A DNA stretch of 64,000 nucleotides from Planctomycetota bacterium (GTDB taxonomy: Bacteria > Planctomycetota > PLA2 > JAEUHO01), in NCBI GenBank assembly GCA_028281445.1, contig JANQJW010000055.1, forward strand, positions 1 to 64,000, read 5' to 3'. Made by a program: the position numbers and the translations under genes. The notes under the pieces are model-generated. The model worked only from the letters and a program-made list of their open reading frames with translations. It did not search any database and had not been told where the DNA came from. This document shows positions 52,236 to 60,852 of the stretch, piece after piece (the first letter of the stretch is position 1; the number at the start of each line of letters is the position of its first letter).

Positions 52236-53327
52236 TCACTTCGTGGCGGCCGCGATGCCCAGGGCCGTGAGGGCGGTCGTCGTCGTGGCCGTGATGAACG
52301 GCTGCACGAGCTGCGTTGCCCGCCAGAAGTTGGCGAGACCCGTAGGCGCAACCAGGACCCGGTCGCCGGGGTGCAGGCCGATGTCCCCGCCGACCTGGTA
52401 GGCCTCGCACGCGCCGATCGTGAAGCAGGTCGGATTGGCCCACCCGCCCCGGTAGATCTGGATGAGGTTCTCGTCCGCCGTCTCGGGCCGCAGGCCCCTC
52501 GCCATGGAGAGCGCCGTGATCAAGCTGATGCGGCCGTCGTCCATGCGCACGGGCCCCGGCTGGAGCACCTCACCGAGAACGTACACCTCTGCGTCCTTGC
52601 GCGACGGAACGAAGACCAGGTCGCCGTGCCGCATGCGCACGTTGCGACTCGTATCGCCGCGAATGAGGATGTCCGCCAGGCTCACCGGCAGGATCTTCGA
52701 CTCGCGGATGACATAGGCGTTCTGGAGATCCGCATCGTCCGAAGGCCCGCCGGCCGCGCTGAATCCCTCGAGCAGCGTGACGCTTCCGTCGACGGGATAG
52801 ACGCCGGGCGAGCCGACGGCCCCCAACACGTAGAACTTCTGCGAGCGCGCCTCGAGGAGATCGACCGACACGAACGGGTTCGCCTTGTACTTCGTGAGCC
52901 GCTCGCGCAGCTCGTCCTGCAGCTGGATCACCGTCAGTCCCTGCGCGGGCACGGCGCCAAGCACGGGGAGGTAGACCTGGCCATCGGGTTTCACGCGCGT
53001 TCCGACGACCTCGCCCTTCGAGGTCTCGCCGAAGCCCTTGAGGAAGTCCGTGTCGCCCCAGATGTGCAGGACGTCGCGCGCGCCGATCTGGTACATGGCG
53101 AAGCCGGCGGCGTCCTCGCCGAAGAGGGCGGGGCGCTGATCCGGCGGCAGCGGTTTGAACTGCGCGCCGGTCGGCGCGGGCGACTCCTGGAGCAGGCGCC
53201 GCACGTCCTCGGGGTGTTTCTTCGGAGGCCCCTTGCAGGCGCCCGCCGCGAACAGCGTCGCGAGGCCGAGCAGGATCGGCACGCGGCGCCAACGCTCCGC
53301 CATCGCGTGACATCGTCGCAAGTACAC
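52236..53327 (-). CDS. Wza-like polysaccharide export lipoprotein
   Basis: A 363-residue outer-membrane export protein. The leader ends in a lipobox-like FAAGAC. The poly-export domain covers about 80-160 (YQIGARDVLHIWGDTDFLKG, VKPDGQVYLPVLGAVPAQGL). Two SLBB domains follow (KFYVLGAVGSPGVYPVDG near 165, EVYVLGEVLQPGPVRMDDG near 250), then a C-terminal hydrophobic helix (FITATTTTALTALGIAA) that may cross the outer membrane. The GTG at 53327 has a GAGGAG-like site; an ATG at 53303 gives a shorter signal peptide and is a close alternative. It sits 118 bases before the kinase gene, the usual Wza-Wzc pairing. Confidence 0.88.
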   Translation of the reverse strand: MYLRRCHAMAERWRRVPILLGLATLFAAGACKGPPKKHPEDVRRLLQESPAPTGAQFKPLPPDQRPALFGEDAAGFAMYQIGARDVLHIWGDTDFLKGFGETSKGEVVGTRVKPDGQVYLPVLGAVPAQGLTVIQLQDELRERLTKYKANPFVSVDLLEARSQKFYVLGAVGSPGVYPVDGSVTLLEGFSAAGGPSDDADLQNAYVIRESKILPVSLADILIRGDTSRNVRMRHGDLVFVPSRKDAEVYVLGEVLQPGPVRMDDGRISLITALSMARGLRPETADENLIQIYRGGWANPTCFTIGACEAYQVGGDIGLHPGDRVLVAPTGLANFWRATQLVQPFITATTTTALTALGIAAATK

Positions 53328-53422
53328 GTCTCTCAGCCTCCTCAGCTCCCGGTGGACCGTATCCGGGACTCCGAGGGCCGGAGTCTACCAACAAGGCCCT
53401 GGAGTCCCGATCAAGCCCGGGG

Positions 53423-54331
53423 TCACGATCGCCGGGCTCTTCGTCCGAAGATGAGGCGCCGCTGTCGACGCACCTGGTAGACGAAGCTGCGTAGCTTCCC
53501 GACGAAGCTCTTCTCGCGGAACGCGGCCCGAACCCTGTCTTCCCAGCCCTCGTCCAGCCACCGGTCGAAGTACGCCGGCGCCGCCCCCGCGCGGAGCCAC
53601 GCTTCGCACTCGGCGACCTGCTCGTCCGAGAAGACATGAAACGACGGGTAGTGGGTGTCGAGCAGGAGCGGGAACCCGAGCACCAAGGCGCGGGTGCAGA
53701 AGTGCCGGTCCTCGCCCGGGAACGGCAGGTTCGCGATCGCGTCGAACGAAACGCCTGCTTCAAGCGCAGCGCGGGACACCAGCATGCACGCACCGGTGCC
53801 GCCGACCGCGTGCGTGCCGGGTTCGCGGAGCCGGAGGATCGATTCGGCCCCGTCGTACGCCCAGGAGTGGCGGTCCCAGGCGTTCGGCTTGTGGAAGGCC
53901 TCGCCGAAGAAGAGCGTCCAGAACACACCAGCCACGACGTGTTGCTCTCTCGCTCGTAGGTGCGCGAGCAAGGCTGGATTGACGATCACGTCGGCGTCGA
54001 GCAGGAACACGTGCTCGACGCCGCGCTCGAGTGCCGCTTGGAGGGCGCGGTTTTTGATCTCGGCGATCCGCCGGATCTGGCGCGGGTTCCAGCGATGATC
54101 GCCTTCGTAGGCATCCTCCAGCTCGAGGGGCGCCATGCGCGCCGCGGACGGCGTCGCCTCGAGGTGGGCCGCGAGCATCTCGGACGATGTTCTGTCGTGG
54201 TTGTCGTCGTAGAAGAGGCAGGTCAGCTCGAACCCTGGGGTATCGATGGCGGCGACGCTTTCGAGAAACAGGCGCAACACCGCGGGCGGCTTGCGGATCG
54301 TCGTGAACAAGAGCACGCGCGGCTTGGACAC
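53423..54331 (-). CDS. GT-A-type glycosyltransferase
   Basis: A 302-residue protein with a GT-A-like fold. It begins PRVLLFTTIRKPPAVLRLFL, and the DxD region is HVFLLDADVIVNPALLAHL near residue 115. Further conserved-looking stretches are HAVGGTGACMLVSRAALEAG and FPGEDRHFCTRALVLGFPLL, followed by YPSFHVF. A basic C-terminal tail (VRRQRRLIFGRRARRS) could bind the membrane. No E-x7-E motif is present, so it is not GT4. It lies three bases after the methyltransferase gene. The acceptor is unknown; the position before wza suggests it also acts on the polysaccharide. Confidence 0.8.
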   Translation of the reverse strand: MSKPRVLLFTTIRKPPAVLRLFLESVAAIDTPGFELTCLFYDDNHDRTSSEMLAAHLEATPSAARMAPLELEDAYEGDHRWNPRQIRRIAEIKNRALQAALERGVEHVFLLDADVIVNPALLAHLRAREQHVVAGVFWTLFFGEAFHKPNAWDRHSWAYDGAESILRLREPGTHAVGGTGACMLVSRAALEAGVSFDAIANLPFPGEDRHFCTRALVLGFPLLLDTHYPSFHVFSDEQVAECEAWLRAGAAPAYFDRWLDEGWEDRVRAAFREKSFVGKLRSFVYQVRRQRRLIFGRRARRS

Positions 54332-54334
54332 CGC

Positions 54335-55285
54335 TCAGCTCCGCGCCTTCCGCAGCACGCAGAAGAGGTGGTACGAGCCCGACCGCGGATCGGGCTTGGT
54401 TCTTTTCCGGCGCAGCAGGCGGCGCACGACGCGAGCCGCACGGGTCGGTGGCTTGCTGCGCGGACTCGCGGCTCCGCCCGGATAGCCGAGCGTTTCGAGA
54501 TGCACGACATCGAGCGACAACACCCGGGCAATCCGAGCACAGCTGCGCGCGGTGAAGTACTGCATGTGCTCGAGGTCGACCCGGAAGACCACCGGGGCGC
54601 TGCCGCCGTCAGGCGCCTCGCCGTTCGGTGTCCAGATCGACAGAAGCCCGCCGGGGGCCAGCAGGCCGGCGGCTCGGCGCAGCATCCGCATCGGCTCCAA
54701 CGGGTGCTCGATAACGTCGTTGAGGAGCACGAGGTCGAAGCGTGCGTCGTTGGGGACGGCGTCGATGGTCCCTCGGCGCACGTTCTTGATCCCGACGCCG
54801 CGCGCAAGCTCGACCGCGCGGGGGTCGGGGTCGACGCCCGCAGTCTCGGCGCCGAGGCGGCCGGACATGGCCAGCAGGTGGGCCCGCCCGAAGCCCACGT
54901 CGAGAACGCGGGCTCCACGGAAGTCCATGAGCGTCGCGAGCTCACGGAGGCGAACGTCACCGAGCGGATCGGCGTTGGCATACACCCGCGCCAGGGCCTC
55001 GGGCGTGACGCCGGGGAGCAGACGGTGCGACGCGTCGTAGTCCTCGTAGAAGCGGTCCAGCTGGGCCTGCGACGGGGCGGGCGCGACAAACTGCAGGCCG
55101 CAACGGGCGCACGTCGCGACCGTGAGCGCGTCGGGGCGGCGGTACCGCGGCTGGGCCGCCCCACCGCAGAGTGGGCACGCGCGCGCATGCAGGTCGTTCG
55201 GATCCCACGCGGGAATCCGTTCGTCGAGCACCGGCAGCGGTTCCGGTCCGCGGCCGGCCTCGGACGCCGATGCGTGTCGCCTCAC
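54335..55285 (-). CDS. Zinc-ribbon class I methyltransferase
   Basis: A 316-residue methyltransferase. An N-terminal zinc-ribbon-like motif (CPLCGGAAQP near residue 38, CARCGLQFVAP near 58) precedes a class I SAM domain with VLDVGFGRAHLLA (motif I), AGVDPDPRAVELAR, NDARFDLVLLNDVIEHPLEP and LLAPGGLLSIWTPN. The layout resembles methyltransferases in sugar clusters that act on nucleotide or lipid-linked sugars. The GTG at 55285 overlaps the ABC transporter stop (GTGA). The C-terminal tail is basic. Confidence 0.88.
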   Translation of the reverse strand: MRRHASASEAGRGPEPLPVLDERIPAWDPNDLHARACPLCGGAAQPRYRRPDALTVATCARCGLQFVAPAPSQAQLDRFYEDYDASHRLLPGVTPEALARVYANADPLGDVRLRELATLMDFRGARVLDVGFGRAHLLAMSGRLGAETAGVDPDPRAVELARGVGIKNVRRGTIDAVPNDARFDLVLLNDVIEHPLEPMRMLRRAAGLLAPGGLLSIWTPNGEAPDGGSAPVVFRVDLEHMQYFTARSCARIARVLSLDVVHLETLGYPGGAASPRSKPPTRAARVVRRLLRRKRTKPDPRSGSYHLFCVLRKARS

Positions 55286-57033
55286 CGCAGGCCCGCCAGC
55301 TGCCGGACTTCGTTCAGGTAGCCTTCGCGGCGTTCCATGTCTTCACGTTCGCCGTACGCATCGACCCGCCCCTCGCGCAGGACGAGGATGCGGTCGCAGA
55401 CGGCCAACGTCGAGAGCCGGTGCGCGACGACGATGAGGGTAGTCCGGCCGCGCAGATCGCGCAGGGTCCTCTGGACCGCCGACTCTGAGTGCATGTCCAG
55501 CGCGCTCGTCGGCTCGTCGAACACGAGGACATCCGGCTCCGACGCGAGAGCGCGCGCGATGCAGATGCGTTGGCGTTGGCCGCCGGAGAGACGCGTTCCG
55601 CGCTCGCCCGCGTGGGTGGCGAAGCCGTCGGGCAACGCTTCGATCTCGTCGGCGATCCCCGCACGCCGCGCCGCGCGGATGACGGCATTGCGCGACACGG
55701 ACGGGCGGTACGAGCGGATGTTCTCGTAGATCGTGTCCGTGAAGAGCTGCGCTTCCTGCGGCACGAACGCCATGCGCTCGTACCAGCACGACTTCGCGAT
55801 CTCGGACGCCGGTCGCCCGCCGGCGAGGAGGACCCCCGCCTCGGGCTCGCGCAGGCGAAGCAGCAGCTGCAGAAGCGTGCTCTTTCCGCTGCCCGAGGGA
55901 CCGACGATGCCCAGACTGTCGCCCTCGGCAAGCGTGAAGCGGATGTCGCGTAGGACGTGGCCTTCGTCGTCGTAGCGGAAGCTGACGCCGTCGAGGGTCA
56001 ACGGTTCGAGGCGCTCCACGACATCGCCGTGGTGGATGTCGCGCGCAGCCTCCAACGCGGAAAGACGATCCTCCAGCGTCTCCACGAACGGCAGCAGGTC
56101 GTTGCATACGTGGTACTCGCGTTGGAGACTGCGACCGTACTGGATCGCCTTGAGCATCAACAGCGCAGTCGCGGCAAGCGACTCGACACGGCCGACGTCG
56201 GCGAGGGACGCAACCCAGATGCCGCCTACGACGAGCAGCAGACCCGCGGCCTGGTAGACCGCAGGGGTGGCAACGCCCAGCAATCGCTGGCGCACCAGCA
56301 GGTGCCGTAGGCGCTCGATCGGCCCGCGCGCCTGCTCCAGGATCGCATCGGTCGCGCCGAAGAGCCGGATCTCGCGCGACATACGCACCGATTGCGAGAG
56401 GTTCCGTGCGAAGCGCGGGGTCTCCGCCGTGATCTCCGCGGAGTTCGAGCGCGCCGCCCGTGCCAGGGGACGGAGCAGTGTGAAGAGCACGGCGAGCACC
56501 GCCAGGACGGCGAGCGCGATCACGCCACCGACGACCAGCGCGCCGCACAGGAAGATCGTGAATCCCGCGAGGGCACGCATGCCGGCAATCAGGTTGCGGA
56601 GCCCCAGCTGCGCGCGGTTCAGGTAGTTCGTCAGTGCGTCCTGCAGATCGCCCTCGACCTCAGCGGATTGCACGGACCAGCGCGCGCGCAGCACGGCGGC
56701 GATCGCCCGGGCCTGCTGGTCTGCGGCGTAGCGCGCCTGCATCGTCGCGCCGAGGTACTCTTCGAACATCGACACGCCCGCGCGCAGCACCACGGCGGCG
56801 ACCACGATCGCGAAGAGCACGCCGACCGGGGCGTCCCACGTGGCGCCGAGCAGGGAAAGGGCGAAGCTGCCGTCGCCGGATACGGCGGCCGCCGCGAGCG
56901 GCACGATGAGCGCGTACCCGGCGGCCTCGAGGGTCGCACCCGCGACCGAGATGCCCGAGAGCAGGGCGAGGCGCCTGCGGTAGGACCGGAAGTGCCCGAG
57001 GGCGCGCAGGATAGGACTCCCCGAACGTGCCAT
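55282..57033 (-). CDS. ABC transporter, fused permease and ATPase (flippase-like)
   Basis: A 583-residue half-transporter of the exporter type. The permease part has about six TM helices (for example LLSGISVAGATLEAAGYALIV and VGGVIALAVLAVLAVLFTLL). The ATPase has Walker A IVGPSGSGKSTLLQLLLRL, Q-loop FVPQEAQLF, signature LSGGQRQRICIARAL, Walker B DVLVFDEPTSALD and H-loop VVAHRLST. It resembles lipid-linked glycan flippases of the PglK type. No classical Wzx gene occurs in this locus, so this protein may move the undecaprenyl-linked repeat, which is an inference. The ATG at 57033 begins MARSGSPILRALGHF; the longer upstream frame has no good start. It diverges from the FkbM gene. Confidence 0.9.
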   Translation of the reverse strand: MARSGSPILRALGHFRSYRRRLALLSGISVAGATLEAAGYALIVPLAAAAVSGDGSFALSLLGATWDAPVGVLFAIVVAAVVLRAGVSMFEEYLGATMQARYAADQQARAIAAVLRARWSVQSAEVEGDLQDALTNYLNRAQLGLRNLIAGMRALAGFTIFLCGALVVGGVIALAVLAVLAVLFTLLRPLARAARSNSAEITAETPRFARNLSQSVRMSREIRLFGATDAILEQARGPIERLRHLLVRQRLLGVATPAVYQAAGLLLVVGGIWVASLADVGRVESLAATALLMLKAIQYGRSLQREYHVCNDLLPFVETLEDRLSALEAARDIHHGDVVERLEPLTLDGVSFRYDDEGHVLRDIRFTLAEGDSLGIVGPSGSGKSTLLQLLLRLREPEAGVLLAGGRPASEIAKSCWYERMAFVPQEAQLFTDTIYENIRSYRPSVSRNAVIRAARRAGIADEIEALPDGFATHAGERGTRLSGGQRQRICIARALASEPDVLVFDEPTSALDMHSESAVQRTLRDLRGRTTLIVVAHRLSTLAVCDRILVLREGRVDAYGEREDMERREGYLNEVRQLAGLR

Positions 57034-57138
57034 GCCGTAGCGAGAACCTCCACGAGGGGCCGCGAGGGTAGCGCACGCGCCGCCTTCCGTCCCCGAAGAA
57101 GGCCGCACAACGGCCGCTTCCGGCTACTCTCCGGCACC
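57034..57138. promoter_or_regulatory. Divergent intergenic region of the two polysaccharide transcripts
   Basis: A 105-base gap between the minus-strand ABC gene and the plus-strand FkbM gene. Both long transcripts of the cluster would start here. The segment is GC-rich, and no confident promoter hexamers can be read. Confidence 0.35.
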
Positions 57139-58050
57139 TTGTTCCGCAAGACGCTCAACGCCATCCGCGGAAACCGCGCGCTCAACCGGCTGCTCGCCGG
57201 CGCATGGCGCCACACCGCCGGGCACACGGCGTGGGGCGCCGGCCTGGGCCGGCGCCACTGGCATCGCGTCGGGACAGCGGCCGCCCGGCTGCCCAATGGC
57301 CGTGCGATGCGCATGTGGACGGGAGGAGACGAGACTGCGGCGAACCGGTTGTACTGGCACGGCTGGAAAGGCTATGAGCCGGAGGCGGGACCGCTGTTCC
57401 ACGAGCTGGCACGGGACGCGCGCACGACGGTCGACTGCGGTGCGAACGCGGGCTACTACACGTTGCTGGCCGCATTGAGCAACCCGGACGGCCACGTGTG
57501 GGCGTTCGAACCCGTGGCCCGCAACGCCGAGCGCCTGCGGCGCAACGTCCGGCTCACGGAGGTAGGCAACGTCACGGTCGTGGAGCGCGCCCTCTCGGAC
57601 GAGGACGGCATCCAGCCCTTCCGGGCCCCGGGCGGCGGGGCGATGGGGGTCCGCGGCGCACTGTCGAGCCCGGAGGTCGACGCACTGCGCCCAACCGGCA
57701 GTTGGGAGACGATCGACGTAGAGACCCTCACACTCGACCGGTGGATTGACGAGGGGCGCATCGCCGAGGTGGACCTCGTCAAGATCGACGTGGAAGGCAC
57801 CGAACACCGTGTGCTGGCCGGCATGCGTCGCACGCTTGACCGCTGCCGGCCGATCCTGATCTGCGAGATCCTGACCGTCGAGGCCGGGCGGCGGGTGCGC
57901 GCGCACACGGACCCGCTGGGATACCGCGTGTACCGCCTGACGGACGGCGGGCTCGTGCCCGTTCCGGGGGACCTCGTGCGCGAAAGAGCCTGGCGGAACT
58001 ACCTGCTCGTGTGCGACGAGTCACGGCTGCGGTCACGCGTGCCGTCATGA
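57139..58050 (+). CDS. FkbM-family methyltransferase
   Basis: A methyltransferase of the FkbM family with a Rossmann fold: TTVDCGANAGYYTLLAAL is motif I, HVWAFEPVARNAERLRRNV carries the acidic residue, and VERALSDEDG and VDLVKIDVEGTEHRVLAGM (FkbM hallmark DVEG-E) follow. It would methylate a sugar or lipid moiety. The start is uncertain. TTG at 57139 is the first plausible site; no ATG precedes the conserved region until residue 64 of this reading (MRMWTGG). The stop overlaps the ATG of the next gene (ATGA), so the two are coupled. Confidence 0.85.
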   Translation: MFRKTLNAIRGNRALNRLLAGAWRHTAGHTAWGAGLGRRHWHRVGTAAARLPNGRAMRMWTGGDETAANRLYWHGWKGYEPEAGPLFHELARDARTTVDCGANAGYYTLLAALSNPDGHVWAFEPVARNAERLRRNVRLTEVGNVTVVERALSDEDGIQPFRAPGGGAMGVRGALSSPEVDALRPTGSWETIDVETLTLDRWIDEGRIAEVDLVKIDVEGTEHRVLAGMRRTLDRCRPILICEILTVEAGRRVRAHTDPLGYRVYRLTDGGLVPVPGDLVRERAWRNYLLVCDESRLRSRVPS

Positions 58051-59405
58051 GCCTCGCGTTGCGGATCTACCACCGCGCCCCGTACGTCGTGAAACGCCTT
58101 GCCGCGTCGATGCAGGGACGACGGCTGCGTGCATGGCGCTTCGGATCCCGGACCGACACGCTCGTCGCGCAGGCCCTGGAGCGCGATACATGGACCGGCG
58201 AGCGGTGGCGGGCGTGGCAGGCGGAGCAAGTGGCGCGGGTTCTCGATCACGCGGCACGCCAGGTGCCGTTCTACGAAGCCGCGTGGAGAGGACGCGAGCC
58301 TGACGCGTGGCGCGCGCTGGAGCGGTGGCCGGTGCTCACGAAGGAGACGGTACGCGGCGAGCCGGGAGCTTTCCTGGCTCGGGATCGCGACCGCCGCCTC
58401 TATGCCACCCGCACCAGCGGAACGACCGGAACGCCGTTGCGCCTGCTGTCGTCTCGGCGCACGCAGCGCGCATGGTGGGCGCTCCACGAGGCACGCATGC
58501 GGCGCTGGAACGGCGTCACCCGGCATGACCGCTGGGGTCTCGTCGGCGGCCGCCTCGTCACCCCCGTCCGGCGGCGGCAGCCTCCCTTCTGGGTGTGGAA
58601 CGCGCCCCTGCACCAGCTCTACCTCTCGGCCTATCACATCCGCGAAGAGACCGTGCCGGCCTACGTGGACGCAATGCGGCGTCACGGCATTCGCTACCTC
58701 GTCGGGTACCCCTCCGCCCTCGCGGCCGTGGCGGCCATGGCCGTGCGGCGGGACTTGGCGGCGCCCGACCTGGCCGTCGTGATCGCCAACGCCGAACCGC
58801 TGTCGGACGTCCAGCGCGCAATCATCGGCTCGTTCTTCCGATGCCCCGTGCGCAACACGTACGGAATGGCCGAAGCACTTGCGTCGGCGAGCGAATGCGA
58901 GCACAGCACGCTGCACCTTTGGCCGGACGCCGGCGTCGTGGAGGTGCTCGAGCCGGACGCCACGGGAACCGGCCGCCTGGTCCTGACCGGGCTTCTGCAC
59001 GACGCCATGCCACTGGTTCGCTATGAGATCGGTGACCGCGGGAGGCTCAGGGACGATTCGTTCGCTTGTCCGTGCGGGCGGGGGCTGCCCGCACTCGCGG
59101 AGATCGAGGGACGCTCCGACGACGCGCTGCGCACGCGGGACGGCACGCTGGTAGGCCGTCTCGACCCGGTGTTCAAGGGCGACCTGGGGATCCGCGAGGC
59201 CCAGGTGATCCAGGAATCGCTGGACCGCGTCGTCGTGCGCATGGTGGCCGAGGACGGTCTGGCTGCGAGCACGGCTACTGCCGTCCGACGGCGGCTCCGG
59301 GACCGCCTCGGTCCCGTCGAGGTCGAGGTACGGGCCGTCGAGCGCATCGAGCGCGGGGCAAACGGGAAGTTCCGGGCCGTCATCAGCCGCGTCACGACAC
59401 AATGA
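58047..59405 (+). CDS. CapK/PaaK-like adenylate-forming enzyme
   Basis: A 452-residue member of the phenylacetate-CoA ligase (CapK) branch of adenylate-forming enzymes, often found in capsule loci with unknown acyl substrate. Visible motifs are LYATRTSGTTGTPLRLL (P-loop like), NTYGMAEALASASECEH, VLTGLLHDAMPLVRYEIGD and GLPALAEIEGRSDD. A C-terminal domain at about 360-450 follows. The Cys pair in FACPCGRG probably forms a metal or structural site as in relatives. The ATG at 58047 overlaps the FkbM stop. It may attach or activate an acyl group for sugar modification. Confidence 0.88.
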   Translation: MSLALRIYHRAPYVVKRLAASMQGRRLRAWRFGSRTDTLVAQALERDTWTGERWRAWQAEQVARVLDHAARQVPFYEAAWRGREPDAWRALERWPVLTKETVRGEPGAFLARDRDRRLYATRTSGTTGTPLRLLSSRRTQRAWWALHEARMRRWNGVTRHDRWGLVGGRLVTPVRRRQPPFWVWNAPLHQLYLSAYHIREETVPAYVDAMRRHGIRYLVGYPSALAAVAAMAVRRDLAAPDLAVVIANAEPLSDVQRAIIGSFFRCPVRNTYGMAEALASASECEHSTLHLWPDAGVVEVLEPDATGTGRLVLTGLLHDAMPLVRYEIGDRGRLRDDSFACPCGRGLPALAEIEGRSDDALRTRDGTLVGRLDPVFKGDLGIREAQVIQESLDRVVVRMVAEDGLAASTATAVRRRLRDRLGPVEVEVRAVERIERGANGKFRAVISRVTTQ

Positions 59406-59501
59406 GGGCGGGATGACGGAGAGGGAACCTCGGCGTCGTCTAGTTGTCGGCAGCCGAAGACGCGGTAGCGTGGGTCCCTTGGAAGCTGGAGAAGAGTGTC
59501 G

Positions 59502-60842
59502 ATGAGTGAAGCCGTTGCACGCCCGGACGTCGTTGCGCGCCTCGCGGACGCGATCCGAAGCCGGTCCGCGCGCGTGTGCATCGTGGGCATGGGCTACGTG
59601 GGCCTCCCGCTGGCCCAGACCTTCCTCGACGCGGGCTTCCCGGTGATCGGGTTCGACATCGACCCCGAGAAGGTGACCAGCCTGCGGAAAGGCCGTAGCT
59701 ACATCGAGCGCATTCCCTCGGCGTCCATCGCCGCCATGCGGGCCGGCGGGCGGTTCGACGTGTCGAACGATCCGGCGGTGTTCGCGCAAGCCGACGCCAT
59801 CCTGATCTGTGTCCCCACGCCTCTGACGGCGAACGGGGAGCCGGACCTCTCCTATGTCGAGGCCACTGGTGAGAGCATCGCGCCCCATCTGCAGGAAGGG
59901 CATCTCGTCGTGCTGGAGAGCACCACGTACCCGGGCACGACGGAGGACATCCTGCGCCCCATTCTCGAACGAGGCGGCCTGCGTGCGGAGCAGGACTTCT
60001 TCCTCGCATTCAGCCCCGAGCGCGAGGACCCCGGAAACCGGGCGTTTGTCACGCGCACCATCCCGAAGGTCGTGGGCGGCGTCGGTCCCAAGAGCGCGGA
60101 GCTCGCCCAGCAACTCTACGCCGGGGCAGTCGACGAGGTCGTGCCCGTGACGGACACGCGGGTGGCGGAAGCATGCAAGATCCTGGAAAACACATACCGC
60201 GCGGTGAACATCGCACTCGTAAACGAGCTCAAGGTGCTCTTCGACCGCATGGGTGTCGACGTGTGGGAGGTCATCGAGGCGGCCCGGACCAAGCCCTTCG
60301 GCTACCAGGCCTTCTATCCGGGCCCGGGCCTCGGCGGCCACTGCATCCCGATCGACCCGTTCTACCTGACGTGGGTCGCACGCCAGTACGGCCTCGAGAC
60401 CCAGTTCATCGAGCTCGCCGGGCGTGTCAACACCGCGATGCCGCAGTACGTGGTGGGCAGGGTCGCAGAGGCGCTCGAAACGCGCGGGCGCGCGATCGAG
60501 GGCAGCCGCATTCTGGTTCTCGGCATCGCCTACAAGCCCGACATCGACGACACGCGCGAGTCGCCGGCCTTCCCGATCATCACCGACCTCCTCGAACGCG
60601 GGGCGCAGGTCGGCTTCCACGACCCCTTCTTCCAGGAGCTGCCGAAGAAACGAGAATTCGAGCTCGACGTTCCGGGTCTCGCGCTGACGGCCGAAAACGT
60701 CGCGGCGCAGGATTGCGTCCTGATCGTCACGGACCACGCGAGCTACGACTACCCGTGGCTCGCCGAGCACGCACCGTTGATCGTCGACACGCGCGGCGCC
60801 ATGCGCTCGGTGCCCGGCGCGCGCAACGTGCATCCTGCCTGA
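59502..60842 (+). CDS. UDP-N-acetyl-sugar 6-dehydrogenase
   Basis: A 446-residue UDP-glucose/GDP-mannose dehydrogenase family member, probably of the WbpA/WecC type that oxidises UDP-GlcNAc or UDP-ManNAc at C6 to the uronic acid. It shows the NAD-binding VCIVGMGYVGLPLAQTF, ADAILICVPTPLTANGEPDL, LVVLESTTYPGTTEDI and EVCKILENTYRAVNIALVNE-like segment (written AEACKILENTYRAV here). The catalytic Cys lies in GLGGHCIPIDPFYLTW. The last domain holds VLILGIAYKPDIDDTRESP-like sequence (VLVLGIAYKPDIDDTRES). The ATG at 59502 is used; a GTG two codons earlier has the closer Shine-Dalgarno. It provides the uronic acid that asnB could amidate. Confidence 0.92.
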   Translation: MSEAVARPDVVARLADAIRSRSARVCIVGMGYVGLPLAQTFLDAGFPVIGFDIDPEKVTSLRKGRSYIERIPSASIAAMRAGGRFDVSNDPAVFAQADAILICVPTPLTANGEPDLSYVEATGESIAPHLQEGHLVVLESTTYPGTTEDILRPILERGGLRAEQDFFLAFSPEREDPGNRAFVTRTIPKVVGGVGPKSAELAQQLYAGAVDEVVPVTDTRVAEACKILENTYRAVNIALVNELKVLFDRMGVDVWEVIEAARTKPFGYQAFYPGPGLGGHCIPIDPFYLTWVARQYGLETQFIELAGRVNTAMPQYVVGRVAEALETRGRAIEGSRILVLGIAYKPDIDDTRESPAFPIITDLLERGAQVGFHDPFFQELPKKREFELDVPGLALTAENVAAQDCVLIVTDHASYDYPWLAEHAPLIVDTRGAMRSVPGARNVHPA

Positions 60843-60852
60843 CGCAGGTCCG

